Assembly (NCBI GenBank): GCA_013365365.1
Contig: JABVXU010000049.1
Location: forward strand, 1-64,000
Direction: 5' to 3'
From: Cruorifilaria tuberocauda
Taxonomy: Eukaryota; Nematoda; Chromadorea; Rhabditida; Onchocercidae
Length of the DNA stretch: 64,000 nucleotides
Shown here piece after piece: positions 1 to 14,066 of this stretch (positions within the stretch are counted from its first letter, which is position 1; the number at the start of each line of letters is the position of its first letter). A program made the translations under genes and the position numbers. Below the pieces are notes generated by a model. It ran no database searches, was not told where the DNA came from, and saw only the letters and a program-made list of their open reading frames with translations.

Positions 1-2
1 AA

Positions 3-320
3 TCCTCAACCCTAAATGAAACAGTCATTACGTGCAATTTAAGAACCTTTGGAACTGGAAATGAAAATTGCAATGGCATTTTTGCTGTTGAAGAAAATGT
101 TTCAGATGCAGCACTTAAGCTCGATTTATCGATACTCGTGAATAAATTAGAAGTGGATTTTGTGATTTTGCTTTCTTGTGGATTGTGTTGGTTCTTCCTC
201 GGGTACTTCTTGAAATTCGGTACCGATATTGAACGCTTGAAATTGCGAATCTTGTCTTTATTCAAAAGAAGAAGACAAATGGAAAATATCACAGAATACG
301 CTAATAACCGAAAGATATGA
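3..320 (+). CDS. 3' end of a single-pass membrane protein gene (left-truncated)
   Basis: One open frame runs from the left edge to a TGA at 318-320, giving about 105 residues of the C-terminus. The first 45 residues look extracellular: two cysteines about 14 apart (TCN...ENC) and two N-glycosylation sequons (NET, NVS). A hydrophobic segment of about 20 residues follows (around VILLSCGLCWFFLGYF), then a basic tail containing KRRR. This layout suggests a type I membrane protein with a short cytoplasmic tail. The upstream exons lie outside the window and I do not recognise the family. The gene is convergent with the Clc-like gene, whose stop codon lies only 63 bp away, so the 3' ends probably overlap or abut. 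Confidence 0.6.
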   Translation, partial: SSTLNETVITCNLRTFGTGNENCNGIFAVEENVSDAALKLDLSILVNKLEVDFVILLSCGLCWFFLGYFLKFGTDIERLKLRILSLFKRRRQMENITEYANNRKI

Positions 321-383
321 TAGTAGTTGGCATGTAATTATGTCTCAAATGCAACAAAAACATAAAATTGAAAGGTTAGGCGA

Positions 384-2724
384 TTATGCTAAGATATGCA
401 TGATAGAATAATTCTTGAATGTACTGGAAAAAATTACCCGTTTGGTGATACTGTCTGACTGGACGATATTTGCGTAATCCCTTTCCAATTTTTGGAGGTC
501 AGCTGAGTCCAGTTTGTAAACTGCTGAAAACGAACGCTTGAACGGAAGTGAAACCCCTCGATCAAGTAAGGTTGAATTATCTCTATCAACCAACTGAAAT
601 TTTAATGGTTCTCAACTCATGCAAATAAATTGGACTGAATAATAATTAAGTATAAATTAATGCAAATAACCTCGATTTTGACTAGTTTCGTGTGACTTTT
701 CTTAAATGCCATTGAAGTAACAATGCAACCAACAAAAGATGCAAGAAATTGCATCATTGTCCCCGCTATCTGCACATACAGCGCCCATCCAAAATATTGC
801 TAAAATTGAAAATTTAACTGAATTCTATAAAAACATTTAAAACTTCCGAAAATTTTCAAAAATGTTATTAAATAGCTTATTTTATACTCCGATGAAAAAA
901 TCCCTGAAGCTGCAAACTTTTTGTTTCGGGACTTCTTAATTCAATTCCTTTAAGTACTGTCTGAGGAATTACTTCAATTTCAGAATGAAAATTCCTCAAT
1001 GATCTCTTCAAACTTAAAAAAACAAAGATGTTGACATGCAGTCACCATGAATGCAAAAAACCATTTTCAGCATGGAGATTCAACAGTGTTGGATTGGAGA
1101 ATCCATTCTGTCGGGGAAAGAATTTCACATCATTAAATGGTTCAGTTTACGACTGGTAGTAGTACTCATAAGTTCTTGAGTACGAACAACTAACACTACC
1201 ATCCTGCTATTTATGCATTCTTCACCATTTCCGCAACTGCTTCCAAAGAGACCAATTTTTTAATGAATATTTCGAATGACGCTTAACTTGGAAAATTTGT
1301 TGAGTGAAAGATGAACTTAATGCAAAGCATAAATAAAAGTAGATACCGTTATTTCAAGATAGCCTGGCACTTCAACAATTCAACATCTACAGTTCGAATT
1401 CATTCATCTGACAGTGGAAAAATGTCTAAATCATAATTAAAGGAACCTGATAAATTCCATCCTCTTCTTTAATAATACTGTTGTCTTGATAGTTGGCCCA
1501 AATATAAAAAATCAATAAGCCCATAGAAGATAGCAAAGCTATAAAATTGAGTTATTATTCACGAGCAACGATGAAGTTTTTTTATCACTTTAAATTTATT
1601 GTTCACATTCTGATAGCACTGTAATTGCAAATGATATTTTTTGTAAGAATTCACTCATAACTCAATGCTCTGAAAGATAGTAGGCAAAGGTTTGAAAAAA
1701 TCAATTTTAAAGTGATCCCTACAGTATTTACCAACCAGCAACAGTGACGAGGACAGCAGCAGCGCAAATAAGAGTACGATGACAAAAAGCGCAAACTGAA
1801 AGCAATAATGCTGCACTTGCTGTTAATGCCGCAAATCCAAGAGCAGCTACTGATGCTATCTTCCAGCCTGAAACAAACTAAAATTTTCCTTTATATAAAT
1901 GGTTGAGAAGAAAACGAGTGGACATATTTTCAAAATTCAAAATGTATTAAGAACATTTAACAGACCTAACAGCAAATGTTGGTTAGCGTCATCCTGCAGA
2001 CGATTCTCATCGTGATTATGATCATAGAGATCTTCAGTATCAATATAGTAATCGAATTTGTATACACAGAGCAATGATGTGAGAAAAAATTGATCAAATG
2101 GTGATAGTTGTTTATTAAGCCTATAATTTCGGTATAGTTCAAAAAGAGTTGAAATCCGAATAAAACAAAAATTGGCACTAAAGTCATGTGTAGAAGAGCC
2201 GAGTTGCTTTATTCTCTACTTGAGCACAATTCTAAAAAAAGTAGTCTTTGTTGAACCATCCATGAAATATGATTGCATTTCAGAAATTTAACAGAAAATA
2301 ATCAAAACGAACCGATACAGAGTCTCATAATATTCACGGCTCCGACCGTAATCGTGAGAATAATCGCGTTTACAATCAAGCCATAATCCATGATGATGCT
2401 CTGTACGTCCATTCTACAATGTTTACCACTAATTACTATTAGTAATATGTATAAAGGGTCGGAATAATACAGAAGGGACAGTGGTAAAATAAAAGAAGAA
2501 ATTTAACAGGAATTAACATTTAGAGAAATATAATTAAATTCAATCCACGTCATAATATGTTATTGGAATTTGAAAATGATACTTACTTCGAGATATACGT
2601 ACTGCCAGCTTGGACTTATCAGAGCGACACAGCTCAGAACATATGCAATCAATTCAAATAAGAAAAATAGAGATAAAGCTGTTTTCTGACCACACTTGTT
2701 TTGATTTTCCTCAGTAGCACTCAT
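384..2724 (-). CDS. Clc-like tetraspan protein 1 (claudin superfamily)
   Basis: Seven exons: 2724-2587, 2413-2313, 2120-1966, 1867-1736, 1538-1447, 799-671 and 593-384. They total 957 nt, or 318 residues, with intron phases 0,2,1,1,0,0. There are four membrane spans. TM1 (residues about 15-36) ends in SPSW. The first extracellular loop carries the claudin-type signature GLWLDC (about 55-60) and a later C near YKFDYY. TM2 and TM3 come from exons 4-5, and TM4 (GWALYVQIAGTMMQF) from exon 6, followed by a cytoplasmic tail. This matches the nematode Clc-like family, claudin relatives that include C. elegans NSY-4-type proteins, so a role in cell contacts or channel regulation is inferred rather than shown. 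The exon 3 acceptor (2121) was chosen because it keeps phase and matches the paralogue. A longer exon starting near 2215 is also open. Confidence 0.85.
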
Positions 2725-4029
2725 TGACTATATGTTGAATTCTACTAGCATCGTTTTCTTCTTTTACACTCAAACACAAACCACAATTGATAATTATCTT
2801 GTCAACTATGGATAATGTATATAGTTACGTTCGGAAAACAAAATAGTTCCTTCCACTATCTGAATTACGATAAGGATTATGAAAGCATAACTTTATAGAA
2901 TGCTGCAAGATCAAGAGAAAATTAAGCTCTTGAGTCTAAAAATATTTCCGATATGATTCAAATCAGTATAGCTATAATAGCGAGCATAAAGACAAACAAA
3001 CAACCAATTAATGATTTTAAAAATATCTCAAAAAATGTAAACAAATGATTCAATTACTGATGTCATCAGCGAATTGAAAAGATCAGAAGAAACAGTGAGA
3101 TGAATGGGGAGAAAACGTAAAGTAATGAATGGCAATAGTAAGTAAAGTAACTATATCCATCTGGAACTTATTGAAGGAAAGTAAACAGAACTTCGAAATT
3201 CTTTGGCGATGAGTCAGATGCTGCTTTTTTTTAAAGATCATACGCTTTGATTTTATTGCTGAAGAATTATTTAGAGTAAAATGTTATCACTTCAGTTTAA
3301 ATGACAACCTATATTTCAACACTATTTTTTTACCATTAAATAAAAAGTTGAAGTTGCAACTTTTTAGTTAATGGCAAAAAAATTGTTAGGAAATGGAGAC
3401 AGCTTCTTAATATAATAATCATTCTAAATTTTTTTAAAGTATGATCCTTGTACGGAAAATAATCGAAGAAATAATCTTTCCATTTATAGCTTTCATTCAT
3501 TTACATCAAAAATTCAAATAAAAACAGTAGTCTTGTAATGGACTAGGTAATTTGCACAAATAATGGAACATTGTTAGCGTCGTAAAGCGTATTAGCATAG
3601 TTTGTCAGCATAGCAGGCCATAATTTAAAAGGATTTTAGCAAAGCCGAAAACAGCTTAGAAAAATAACATTATGATTCAAAAATATTTACAACTCATATC
3701 TTCGTCTGACAAAACAAAAAATTAGATTGGTTTCTTCAAAATTTCTGCAAATTATCAAGTTTATTACAAGAAAAAAATTCATTCGTGATATGGAATTGGC
3801 AAAGGAACTTGATTAAAGTAGTTGATTCCCCTTTAGATCGAACAACGAATCGCAATAATCATCGTGATGACTGGTATCCACACTCTCAGGGGAAATATTT
3901 CATATATTGATGGTTCCTGTTATCGCAACTGAAATCGATCGCTCAACTCGCTGCGTAGGTCTGACCTATGTCCAGCTAGGTGCATTTTATGTGTATGTCC
4001 ATGCATGTATGTGTGTATGTGTGTATGTG

Positions 4030-4061
<32 letters not shown>

Positions 4062-5140
4062 TGTATGTATGTATGTATGTGTGTAATGAACATCTTGCAC
4101 AAGGGTTTACAAATAAGACAGGAACAGCGACAAATGTAAACGAATCAAAAACCACTCCACACGGTTCTTACGCCTCTCAACGATCATTGTCCTTGGAATA
4201 ATCTGTTTTTGAATTATGTATAAAACTTTCGTGGTAGCAGACGCTGAAAGTTCAAATTGGAAGTTTTCGCTGTCTTAACTTTCCAAGATATCATTTATCG
4301 AATTATCATCATTTCAGTATTTGAAGATAGCGTAATTTTGCAGCAATAACATAAGCCATAAAACAGAAGTCAAAAAGTTTAATTCTCCTTCTGTTCCGTT
4401 TGCTGCTATATTGTTTTAATATACTTTTTACAGTCATGTCAATATGTAAACCATAAGGATACGGGCTAAAAAAGAAAATTTTTACGGATAATATGAAATA
4501 GTGAAATATGGCAAACTACAAAGATGGTATTATGTGGCAGATATCTGTCCTCAAAAAAAATTTTCAAAATTGGTCTCAATTACGCTGATAGTAAAGGTCA
4601 TCCTCTCGATCATATTATCACCTTCCGCAATCATCATTTGGAAATTTCGAAAATTCCATTGAAATTTTATTGACATTCACTGAAAATTAAATATTATCCA
4701 TATATTAAAAATGACAGATTCAGCATTTTAGACTGTTGTGATGGATCTTCTTTCTCTACAAAAAATACCTCTACGAATCCATTTGACCACTCAGTAAGCA
4801 TGCAGAGACAATAAATTTCTAAAAAGCATAGTATTGCTTTGTGAAACATGAAATGAGACTCAACAATGAATCACACTATGCTATTCGTAGTCGTTGATGA
4901 AGAATTTTATTAACTTCCAAAGAATGAGTATGACGAAGTGGAAAATATTTATTAACAGGCCACTGAATCGTAATTTTGAACAGCAGAACCAAAATTGATC
5001 TGATTCACGGATTTGAAAGATCAAAAGATATTAATAAAGTTGAAATGTATAAATACTAATTAGTCAGTAAAATCATAAACAGCCAAACATATTTCCTTTG
5101 AGATGATGTATCAATGCACATACAAATTCGTTAATTCAAT
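2725..5140. other. Intergenic spacer between the two Clc-like genes
   Basis: About 2.4 kb without a supported exon. It should hold the promoter of Clc-like gene 1 (just upstream of 2724 on the minus strand) and the 3' region of Clc-like gene 2. The only structured element I see is the TGTA microsatellite near 4.03 kb. Long open frames on both strands at 3920-4201 are artefacts of that repeat. Confidence 0.5.
3993..4083. repeat. TGTA/GTAT tetranucleotide microsatellite
   Basis: An imperfect (TGTA/TGTG) tract leads into a pure run of about 12 GTAT units at roughly 4033-4080. Both strands stay open through it (Tyr/Val/Cys/Met on one strand, His/Thr/Ile on the other), which explains the spurious frames there. 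Confidence 0.97.
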
Positions 5141-8100
5141 CTAAAGTAATAGCACATTTTTTATATCTAGAACATTACCAATCAGTCCCAATTGCCACAC
5201 ATTCCGATCATCATCGGTTCGCATCTCTGTCATTTTCTGAAAAACAAATATCTGTGATAAAGACCTCTAATAAAATGCTGTCTGCCAACATTATTATTTG
5301 AGATACATGCAAAATTAGGTAATGTATCCCTTACAAACATTCCTTACTGAATTTAATCTTATGTGAGCTTTTATTGACCGCTTTGAAAGCGTACTTCAAA
5401 TCATTAACAAGAAAACTGATTAATTTCAAGTTATTTTTTAACAAAAATCAAGCATTAAGCAAATGGTTACAACCAAAAATCCAGTTGAAAGAGTAACGTT
5501 CAGTTGCACACTCGGTTATTCAATGTATTTTTCATCGTTATAATTGCACATTTGATTTAGTTTCAGTCTTTAAAATTAGAAGTAATAAATTTTTAAAGAC
5601 TGAAAATAGTGCTTGAGAAACTAATAACTTCAACTTCATTTGGAAAACTAACAATTTCACTTGCTGAAATTCTTGCTAAGAATTAGTAATTCTTTAACAA
5701 AATTATTTGCGAATACTAAACGATATTGGATTATTTGATGCAACTATAATATAATAGATAATAAAACAGTATAAGAATAGCAACTGTGCCATTAAACTTT
5801 TCGATTAATCGAAAAAAGTGAATTCAAACCAAGTTTTCCATGAATATTAAAAGTTAAAAGTCAAAGATGAATGAAGTAACTGATCATCGAATTACCAAAA
5901 CAATATTAATGATCCAAGTAAAGAAAAATAAATGAATGATATGACTGTAATTATGAATAATAAAAGACACATAAAGCCATGATGAAACATAAGAACTTAT
6001 GAAAAGCGAGGTAATGTAAGTTATTGTATAAATGCTACTTTGATCACACCAACTATAATATTTTTTGACAAATTCGTTAAAAGAAGTCCTAGGAAATTTC
6101 AACAAATTGGACAGCACTTAATAATTTCCCAAATGAAACTTGAACGAAAAATCATCGAAAAAAGATTACAAGAAAAAGTAGACTGATACTGAAATAGGAA
6201 TAGCAAAGTTCATTGAAATAATACGAAATTCACGGCTTCATCTGGAATGAATTCTATTGCAGATAGATTAAAATTGTTATTATTCGTTAAATTAAATAAA
6301 CTTACAATTAGTATAAGTAATATTAGTGGCAGATTTTTAAAATGCTCGAAGCACTAACCTATCAAAAATTGTATTTTATATTGAAGAACAAGTATTAAAC
6401 CATGCGGAAATTTATAAATTTGTAAAAAGATTTACAAAATTGACGCACATGAAAAATGGCTAATTCATATCCTTGTCAAAATCTATTGAGCAATCTGAAC
6501 AAGAATACAATGCAACGAATTTTACATGAAGAAAAATGCATAGAAAAAAATTGATTACCGCAATTATTTTTCTACCCTTTCGTTATCGCCCTTTAAGCGG
6601 AATACTTTGAACGAATTACTGATGTTGTAAATTAGAACTCAACATGAAATTAGAGATTTTATATCTAATTAAATAAATTATATTTGCAGCAAATCAATTT
6701 ACGCAAGAAACATAATAAGAATTTTTATGGAGAATTATGAAGAAGCTGATTAAAAGTTAAACACAAGTTTCACTTTTTCGTCTTACTCGTTGTCCAAAGA
6801 ATTCAGAAGATAATTGTCTTGTTCCTAACTCAGGCGTACTTCCAGCAATATTTTTATCGTACTGTTCCTGATGCTTCATGTAATGGGGTGGACGAATTCC
6901 AGCGGGTGCCACATTTTGCTGATATATCATTTGTGGTTCAAACTCTAACGATCTGCAAATGAAACCTATAGCAAGTAATATTTTGCAATGTCATTGGATG
7001 GATAAATATGAAAACTTTCTGAAAAATAATTCGCAAACATTTCTTCACTAAAAGTTATGTAAGTTCTTAAATTTTTAATGAGGAAAACATTTTCCTATCT
7101 TTCAAACCTTTTTTGGGAATCGAAAGGATAACAGATAAGTCATAGGAAAATATTCATATTACATTATAAACAATACCTAAAAAAATATCACATTGTGCTC
7201 AAAAAACAGTATGAGAAATGTTTTGAGATGCAGACCTTCCCATACTCGCCACATTTAATTTTGATCCTCGATTAAAACTATATCGATCGCTGACATCATT
7301 TTTACCAGTCCAAGCGAAATACACAAATATTAATGAAACCAGAAATGCAACAAAATGGCAAGCACATGCAGCCATTTGTAGAAAAAATGCCAAGCCAACT
7401 CGTTGCTGAAATTTATGCTAATGAATATAATACGTGTATAAAGATGAGTTTTTCTTAAAGTTACATGAGTGACATTAAATAACTGATTCAACTCAGCAAG
7501 TTAGACACATTGTTGAAAAGAGCCTCGAACAATACCAAATATAAAAACTACTGAAATTACTGCGTGAAAAGTATTGCAAACCTCGTAAGTACTAACGATA
7601 CCCTTAATAAAACGGACGTCGGCACGATGTGAATAGAAAAAGAATAGTCCTTCTGCTATTACGGACAAAAATGCTGAAAAAGTGTTTTTATGAGAAGTTG
7701 TGCATGAACGAATCAAATCTTAAAATATCGTACCATTATAAGATTTTACTACGGAAGAAGTACATATAAAATGAAGATGATTAGTTTAACTTACTTGTCA
7801 TCAGAGTTATAACAGTGATGACTAATGCTAGTGAACTGTAACAACACGCAGACAGTCCTAGACATATGGTTAGGAACGATGTCAAAAGCGCCAACGCTAA
7901 TAAAATTAACGTTGCTGTATGCCACCCTGTAGCAAACATTCATTTATTATAAGAAAACAACAAAAAATTTCGAAACTTCAAATTTTACACCAATTTGCCA
8001 ACACTGCTTTTCAAATCTTCTTAAATTCTCAGCAAAACTGTTCAGGAACATATCATATCACATTGTGTTTTAATTTTTGATTTATCATTGTTCAATTAAG

Positions 8101-9062
8101 ATTGGAGAAAATGTTATTTTAAATTTGTGTGTAAGGATTCTTTCTCACTCATTTCAAACCTTAGTTCTGCCATTTACGTCAGTTTTCTCGAAAACTTGCA
8201 AAATTTCAGGTTCCGTTTGGAAATTTTTAGAATTAGCCAGACATGGGCAAAGAACATGATCACAAACCATAAAATTTATGCCTGTTTACTTCCCCAACAG
8301 GGCTATTATCATCTTCCAAGTCAAAAGTGCCCGAATATTTATCGTAGTCAAATTTATAAACACAGTTCAAAGGCTCCGTATTTGTTGTGTACCTAAAAAT
8401 GATGACAGCGTAGTAATTTCCCTTTTTTAACCAAAATTAACAATTCAACCTAAGATCAGTTATGAATAAGCAATTACAAAAATAAGCAAATTTATAAAGA
8501 GCAAAAAATTTGTAAAAAATGTAAAAGAAATTATGATGTTTTTTGATGAAGTTAATTACTTGTTCCAATACATGTATTGATTGCAATTTGAATTTCCAAG
8601 TGTTATTTTAAGTTAAATTTGGATCAAGCTTACTCTAAATTTCTGTTTAGAAAAAAACTACGGTAAAAGAAATAAATAAAACCTTCTGAGAAGGACGTTA
8701 GCATTACCATCTCTGCTATGTCTTCTACAATCTAACCATAAGCCATGCTCGTGAATCGAATTATATTCACGCAAATTTACCACCTAAATTCACTACAAGT
8801 GGTAAGATAATAATGTTAAATTCTAAAAACAAGAAATTAAAAAGTAGCAAAAAGATCTCTGAAATCCCTACTCAATTTTTAATATCTTCCCCGAAAGGTA
8901 GTGGACCTTCGCTTTGTTGTTTTAAAAAATTTGCTTTTAAATTAGTACCTGCCATGACGGCAGCAATATAGCAGCAATGCTTAATGACAAGCCGATCAGT
9001 GTTACAATAACAGAAACGAAAATTGAAGCCTTCTCTCCGAACACGTTTGAAGATGATGTCAT
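5141..9062 (-). CDS. Clc-like tetraspan protein 2 (claudin superfamily)
   Basis: Eight exons: 9062-8949, 8783-8683, 8392-8268, 7926-7795, 7673-7582, 7405-7236, 6952-6787 and 5236-5141. They total 996 nt (331 residues) with phases 0,2,1,1,0,2,0. It is a clear paralogue of the neighbouring gene: the same SW motif after TM1 (LLPSW), the same GLWLDC loop motif, NCVYKFDY, a GW start to TM2 and a QRVGLAFFLQM TM4. Exons 2, 4 and 5 have identical lengths (101, 132, 92 nt) in both genes. It differs by a longer hydrophilic tail rich in Gln/Pro (IRPPHYMKHQEQYD). The last exon could instead splice at 5175 (GATTG/GTAATG); the ending at the TAG at 5141-5143 is the simplest model. Confidence 0.85.
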
Positions 9063-12000
9063 AACTTGTATATACTATTCAACCTGATCTCGATGCACCC
9101 TTTAGAATAATATTACGAGCTCTGCAACATTGATTGGATTTATATATAAAACGGATATAGAAACTGTGAAATGTGCATACGCGCTTGAAGATTGTGGTTA
9201 AACTTGAGTCAATTTGCTAACCAGCACATGATGAAAATGAAAGAAAGAAAAGAAGCACGGAATAAGCTAAAGTAAGAACTCTTAAACTGAAAAGCATCTG
9301 CTTGGAAGTTATGAAATCTGATTGTAATTTTGCGGAGAATAAATTACTCTTGCGGAAGATAAGCTTTTATAAAATTTTTTATCAGAAAATTTTAAGCATG
9401 AAAATTGAATTGAAATAAAAAAATAAGTATGCATTTAATCTTGTTAAGCAAGAATAGGAAAAAGCAGCCTAAAAATGGACGAGATAAGTGCATAAACCTA
9501 GGCAGATTTTTTATAAAATCGTATGGTTTTTAGTCAAATCTTAAAACACTGTAAATTCTTCTTTAAGCGATAAAAGTTAATGTTAGCAAAAGAACCGAAA
9601 ATGATAAGAACAACTTCTAAACATCAACTATTATGATTGGATGAAAAAGTATCTGGAAAGTTAATTCAACTGTCAAGAATTTATCGGTTGTTTGATGTTG
9701 ATTCTCAGAATTTCAGAATAAAAAGGACTATAATAACATTTTATAAACTATCTATCCCATAGTACCATTAATGAAAGTATGAGAAGTGAATCACTTCATA
9801 AAGATTTTAGATTTCAAGAAATATAGATATTTAAATTAATTAGATTAAAATTATAAAATATATTCAGCCTACTAATGCAAAAGTACGTAACTTGATTATT
9901 CTCAAATTTTTATAAAAATAACAATTAACATAATTAAATCGGTGGAAAATTCACCTCAATTTATAAAATAGTTGATAATTAATAACAAATTACTGATATA
10001 ACTGAAACGTTTATTGATAGTTGGATATTATTATAATTTTTCAACTACGTGAAATTTTGTTGAAATGTATTTTTATAAGCTAAGTGAACATTTCGGTACT
10101 TGGCAAATTTATATATTTTGCTTTATCTTGTAGAGGTGTGATGTACAAGATGCATTTAATGATGAAGAATTTTGAAACTATATCACTAGAAACAAGAATT
10201 AATTTTACATAGTTTATGATGAAACAATAAATAAGTTGTTGAAGAATTGTAATATTTGATGTTACTTGCAAATCATACTTTGACTTAAAATTTCTGAGTA
10301 ATTCGTGAATTCGGAATTTTAGCGGTAATATGAAGTCATTGTGTATCAGCGACATTCGATATTTCTAAAATTAAATAAATAACAAATTTTGTTGTTTTGG
10401 TTTGGCGTAACAAAAGTAGGAGTTGTAGAGGTTGTAGAAATATGAGATGGAGAATTGGAAAAGAGAAGAGATATGATTATTGGTAGGTAGCTGAAATGGA
10501 AGATGCACAGAGGGATGTCATTTGAAAAGGAGAGGAAAATCTTGTGAGGACACCGTTGAAAATGGAGGTTGAGAAAAAATTCCCTTCTTGTAATTGATAT
10601 TAATTTGTGTACTGCAGGACAGATGTGCTCTGGAGGTACCAAAGAGGGAGAGAGATTCGTCGTCATTCCTCGCTGCACCATACAATTGTTACAAAATTGC
10701 ATAAAATGGCCCGAAATCGGCGTCAAAGCACATTTTCGATTGGTGGATGGGTGTGTGATCACATTCTTTGATCAGTATCTTTTATTAATCAAATCAATAA
10801 TTCTAATATTTGATGCCTATGTGAAAATGAAAATAAGATTGAAATGACAATGACTGACAGAATTTTTTCACCAACTTCTTCATACTTGAAAAGTTTTTCA
10901 AATCAATACAAACCAATTTTTATAAGTTTCTGGAGTATAAATATTTGCACAAAATGCAAAAAAAATCTCTTTAATTTATAATTAAAGCATGGACTTTCAG
11001 TAATTAGTAATTGTTTTAAAAATAATTTTGAAAGCAAAAGTGAAAGAAACAGCAAGAGTTTATAGGATTTAGAACATTGATGTGGACACATTTACATTAC
11101 TTGATTTTTAAAATTATATACAGTAATTCCAGGCCGACTGTAGAGAATTTGTAAAGTGCAATAAAAAGTCACAAAAAAGTTATTTGAAAATTATACAATC
11201 AATGAGTGCAAAGCTTTTTTTATGTTTCTTTTTTTTTATTTTTTTGCAATACACAAACTTATTGCAAAATGGGAAAAAAAAAGTTTTCTGAAATGGGAAT
11301 TCAAACTGCTTAAAAAATTAACGAAAACAATCAAATAGAATCAGATGTGCTAGGACATGCTAGGTATGTATATAATAATCAACAACAATTTGTAGCCGCT
11401 AAACTATATTAAGACAACTTATGTTGCAATCTGTATAACACATACAAGAAAAGAGAATGATCTAGCTGAAGTATTCAAATTTTTAATATGTCGCATTTCT
11501 AAATATTATTATGCTCCTTAACATGGCAATAGAATAAAAATAGTTATAATTACGTTCTTTTTTTTGACTCGACCTCTAAAAAGAGCAATAGTAGTGTTTT
11601 GATTTTAGTTATTGATTGGTTTACTAACCTCAATAGATGTAGTCGAATCTAATTTAATGCGATAAAATATGAAAATTTATTCAAATTTCACGAGAAATCG
11701 CTAGTACTTTGCGATTGATAGGTATTTATTGCATTGCCAGTGCTGGTCACAGTGTCAATATTTAAAATTAATAGAGGCAATAATATACTAAGCATCATAA
11801 TCTAGGCTTTGAACCAATTTCTTTCGTGTGCATCAGTCTCAATCAATCTGATCTGTAAATCGATTTCACTAATTCTAGGAATTTATGGATATCAAGCAAC
11901 TGCAATAATACTTTAATGCTATTATTAAGTTGTTATAACATGCCTTAAATACTATGCATTTACAAGCATTGAAATCGACACAAAGTACTGAAATTGCTTT

Positions 12001-14066
12001 TATGTAACAATGCATAACTCTTTCCTTCTTTCTTCCAAGTTCTCGACAGCTTAAAGATGACATTTGTGTTTGCTTAAAACATGTAGAAAGATCTATAAAT
12101 TTACTAATTATTTTATCTGCTCTGATTGGGATTTCTATGAAATTTATGTCTTTTTGTGCGGTAGATTGTAATTTAGTGGTAAGATTTTTGATGAGATGAC
12201 TCCCTGGATATGCTAGAAGGAAATGAGGGAACACTGGCAATTTCTACATAAGCAAAGCATCTATTTGTGAGAAGTCTAAAAAGATACTAAGACTTTTCTG
12301 TTCACCGAATATTTTCCTTCCCTTTATTATCTAAAGAATTTAATGTATCGAACTTTGGTAAAATTTTAGTTTTCTGACGTCGATTTTCTCTTCTGCTTTC
12401 TACCAAGAATTTCATTTCAAAATGTTTGCGTTTCGATCATTTTAAAATAATACAATTATTTCTCGAATATGTGGAAACTACAAATAAAATATTCTACAAA
12501 TATGCGAAAAGTATGATTTACCTCTTCAGTACATTTAACGAAATTGGATTATCTACTTCTTCCATTGGAATTGTTGCAGTTGCAAAATTTATATGATTTT
12601 TAAATGTGGAAATAAATAACACAGAAGAAATGGTAATCCATGAAATAATTTAAGATAGATATCTGACAACAGTAACAAATGCTTCGAGGCAATATTTATA
12701 ACTTCAAATTTAAACAGTATGTCTATCCATTATACAATCCATGATCTAATATTGATGTCAGTTGCTGAATTTCAAACTTAATTATATCCCTAGCGGTACC
12801 TAAAAGATGTGTATATGCTTCACGCAAGATTTTGTTTTTTTATTTATATAACCATAAATTTTAACGCTGGCAGTTAATATTGTTACTGCTTATTTAAATC
12901 CTAATTTCTTCATCTGTTTTCATTTTTAACTATGCAACTGTAAACAGACCATCGAGCTCAATTTGAATCAAACAAAGTTCTACAATGTTGTTTTAAATAA
13001 TGATTAAATGAGTATCCTCTCTCCCAGCTTATTCAGCAGCTCCTATAAATCAGCAGATGATGTTCCACCCTTTTAGTTATGCAAATACTCAATCGTTTTG
13101 CCAATACTTCGAAAATTGACCTTAATAAAATGATCTGTCTCTATGTTAAAAAAATTACAGTAATATATTTTAAACAATCTTATAATTGCGACATCAGCAG
13201 AAAGCAAGAAATTCTTATCTCTCTTCTTTTTATAAGTTCATGTTCAGTTCACTGTTCTTTGTTTATATTTGTATTTAGCTAAAATGGTTAAATCATCACT
13301 TATTATGATTTCAGATTCGATTAAAAAACTGTTAAATGTTAAACCATGACTGAAATAACCATTATTATTTCTTCTATTTTGTTTGAATCTGATCCAATAC
13401 TGCTGCGGGTATAGTTCAATTGTAATTCATTTGCTTGTTTGCAATTAATGAAGAATTACTTTCATCTTGTCTAGTCGCATCGAAGCACAATGATTTCAAT
13501 TTAGAAGTAAAAAATGTAAAGCAAGGGATAGAAATTTTGGAAACATAGTAAAAAGTAATGTTTTCGACCTAAGTTTTCTGACCTATTGGAAATTGACCTT
13601 GACAATCACTTTAATTTACTTGAAAATTCTTGTAAATAATATCCCTATCATTTTCATTAATTTTCATATACTTGTAAGCAGCACTCATATATTTTCAAAG
13701 GCGTTCTGATGGTTAAATCCTTCTCAACAATTTCGTCAATCATGATCGTTTCAGAAATGATTGTATCATTTCTAATTTGCTCGCGGAAAATCAACATTTC
13801 TACGGGAAGGATGATGAGTCATCCACCACCATCAATAACTAGTGAGTTGAAAGTATCGAAGATATGAGAAACACTGTGATAGAACTTAATATTTGACAAA
13901 AAATCCATATGTACAATAAAGAATGAGTAGTGATGAAGTGAGAGGAAAAATGAGAAGGACCTGGAAGGAATAATAAGCTTACAAGTTTAAAATAGAAACA
14001 ACAATAAAATAAGCTACGAAGGAAAGAATGCATAACACTTAGCAAGCAAACATCATTTCAACAAAA

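Noticed and set aside
1966..2187. Hydrophobic 73-codon minus frame
   Set aside because: Out of phase with Clc-like gene 1. The in-phase frame gives the YKFDYY-containing exon shared with the paralogue.
3920..4201. Open frames on both strands across the TGTA repeat
   Set aside because: They are translations of a tetranucleotide microsatellite with no splice context.
10346..10847. 138-codon minus and 92-codon plus frames
   Set aside because: They overlap in a purine-biased stretch with few possible stops. There is no domain, no signal peptide and no exon partners.
11875..12240. 121-codon minus frame
   Set aside because: No recognisable motif, splice context or neighbours. Kept only as a mention within the gene-poor region.
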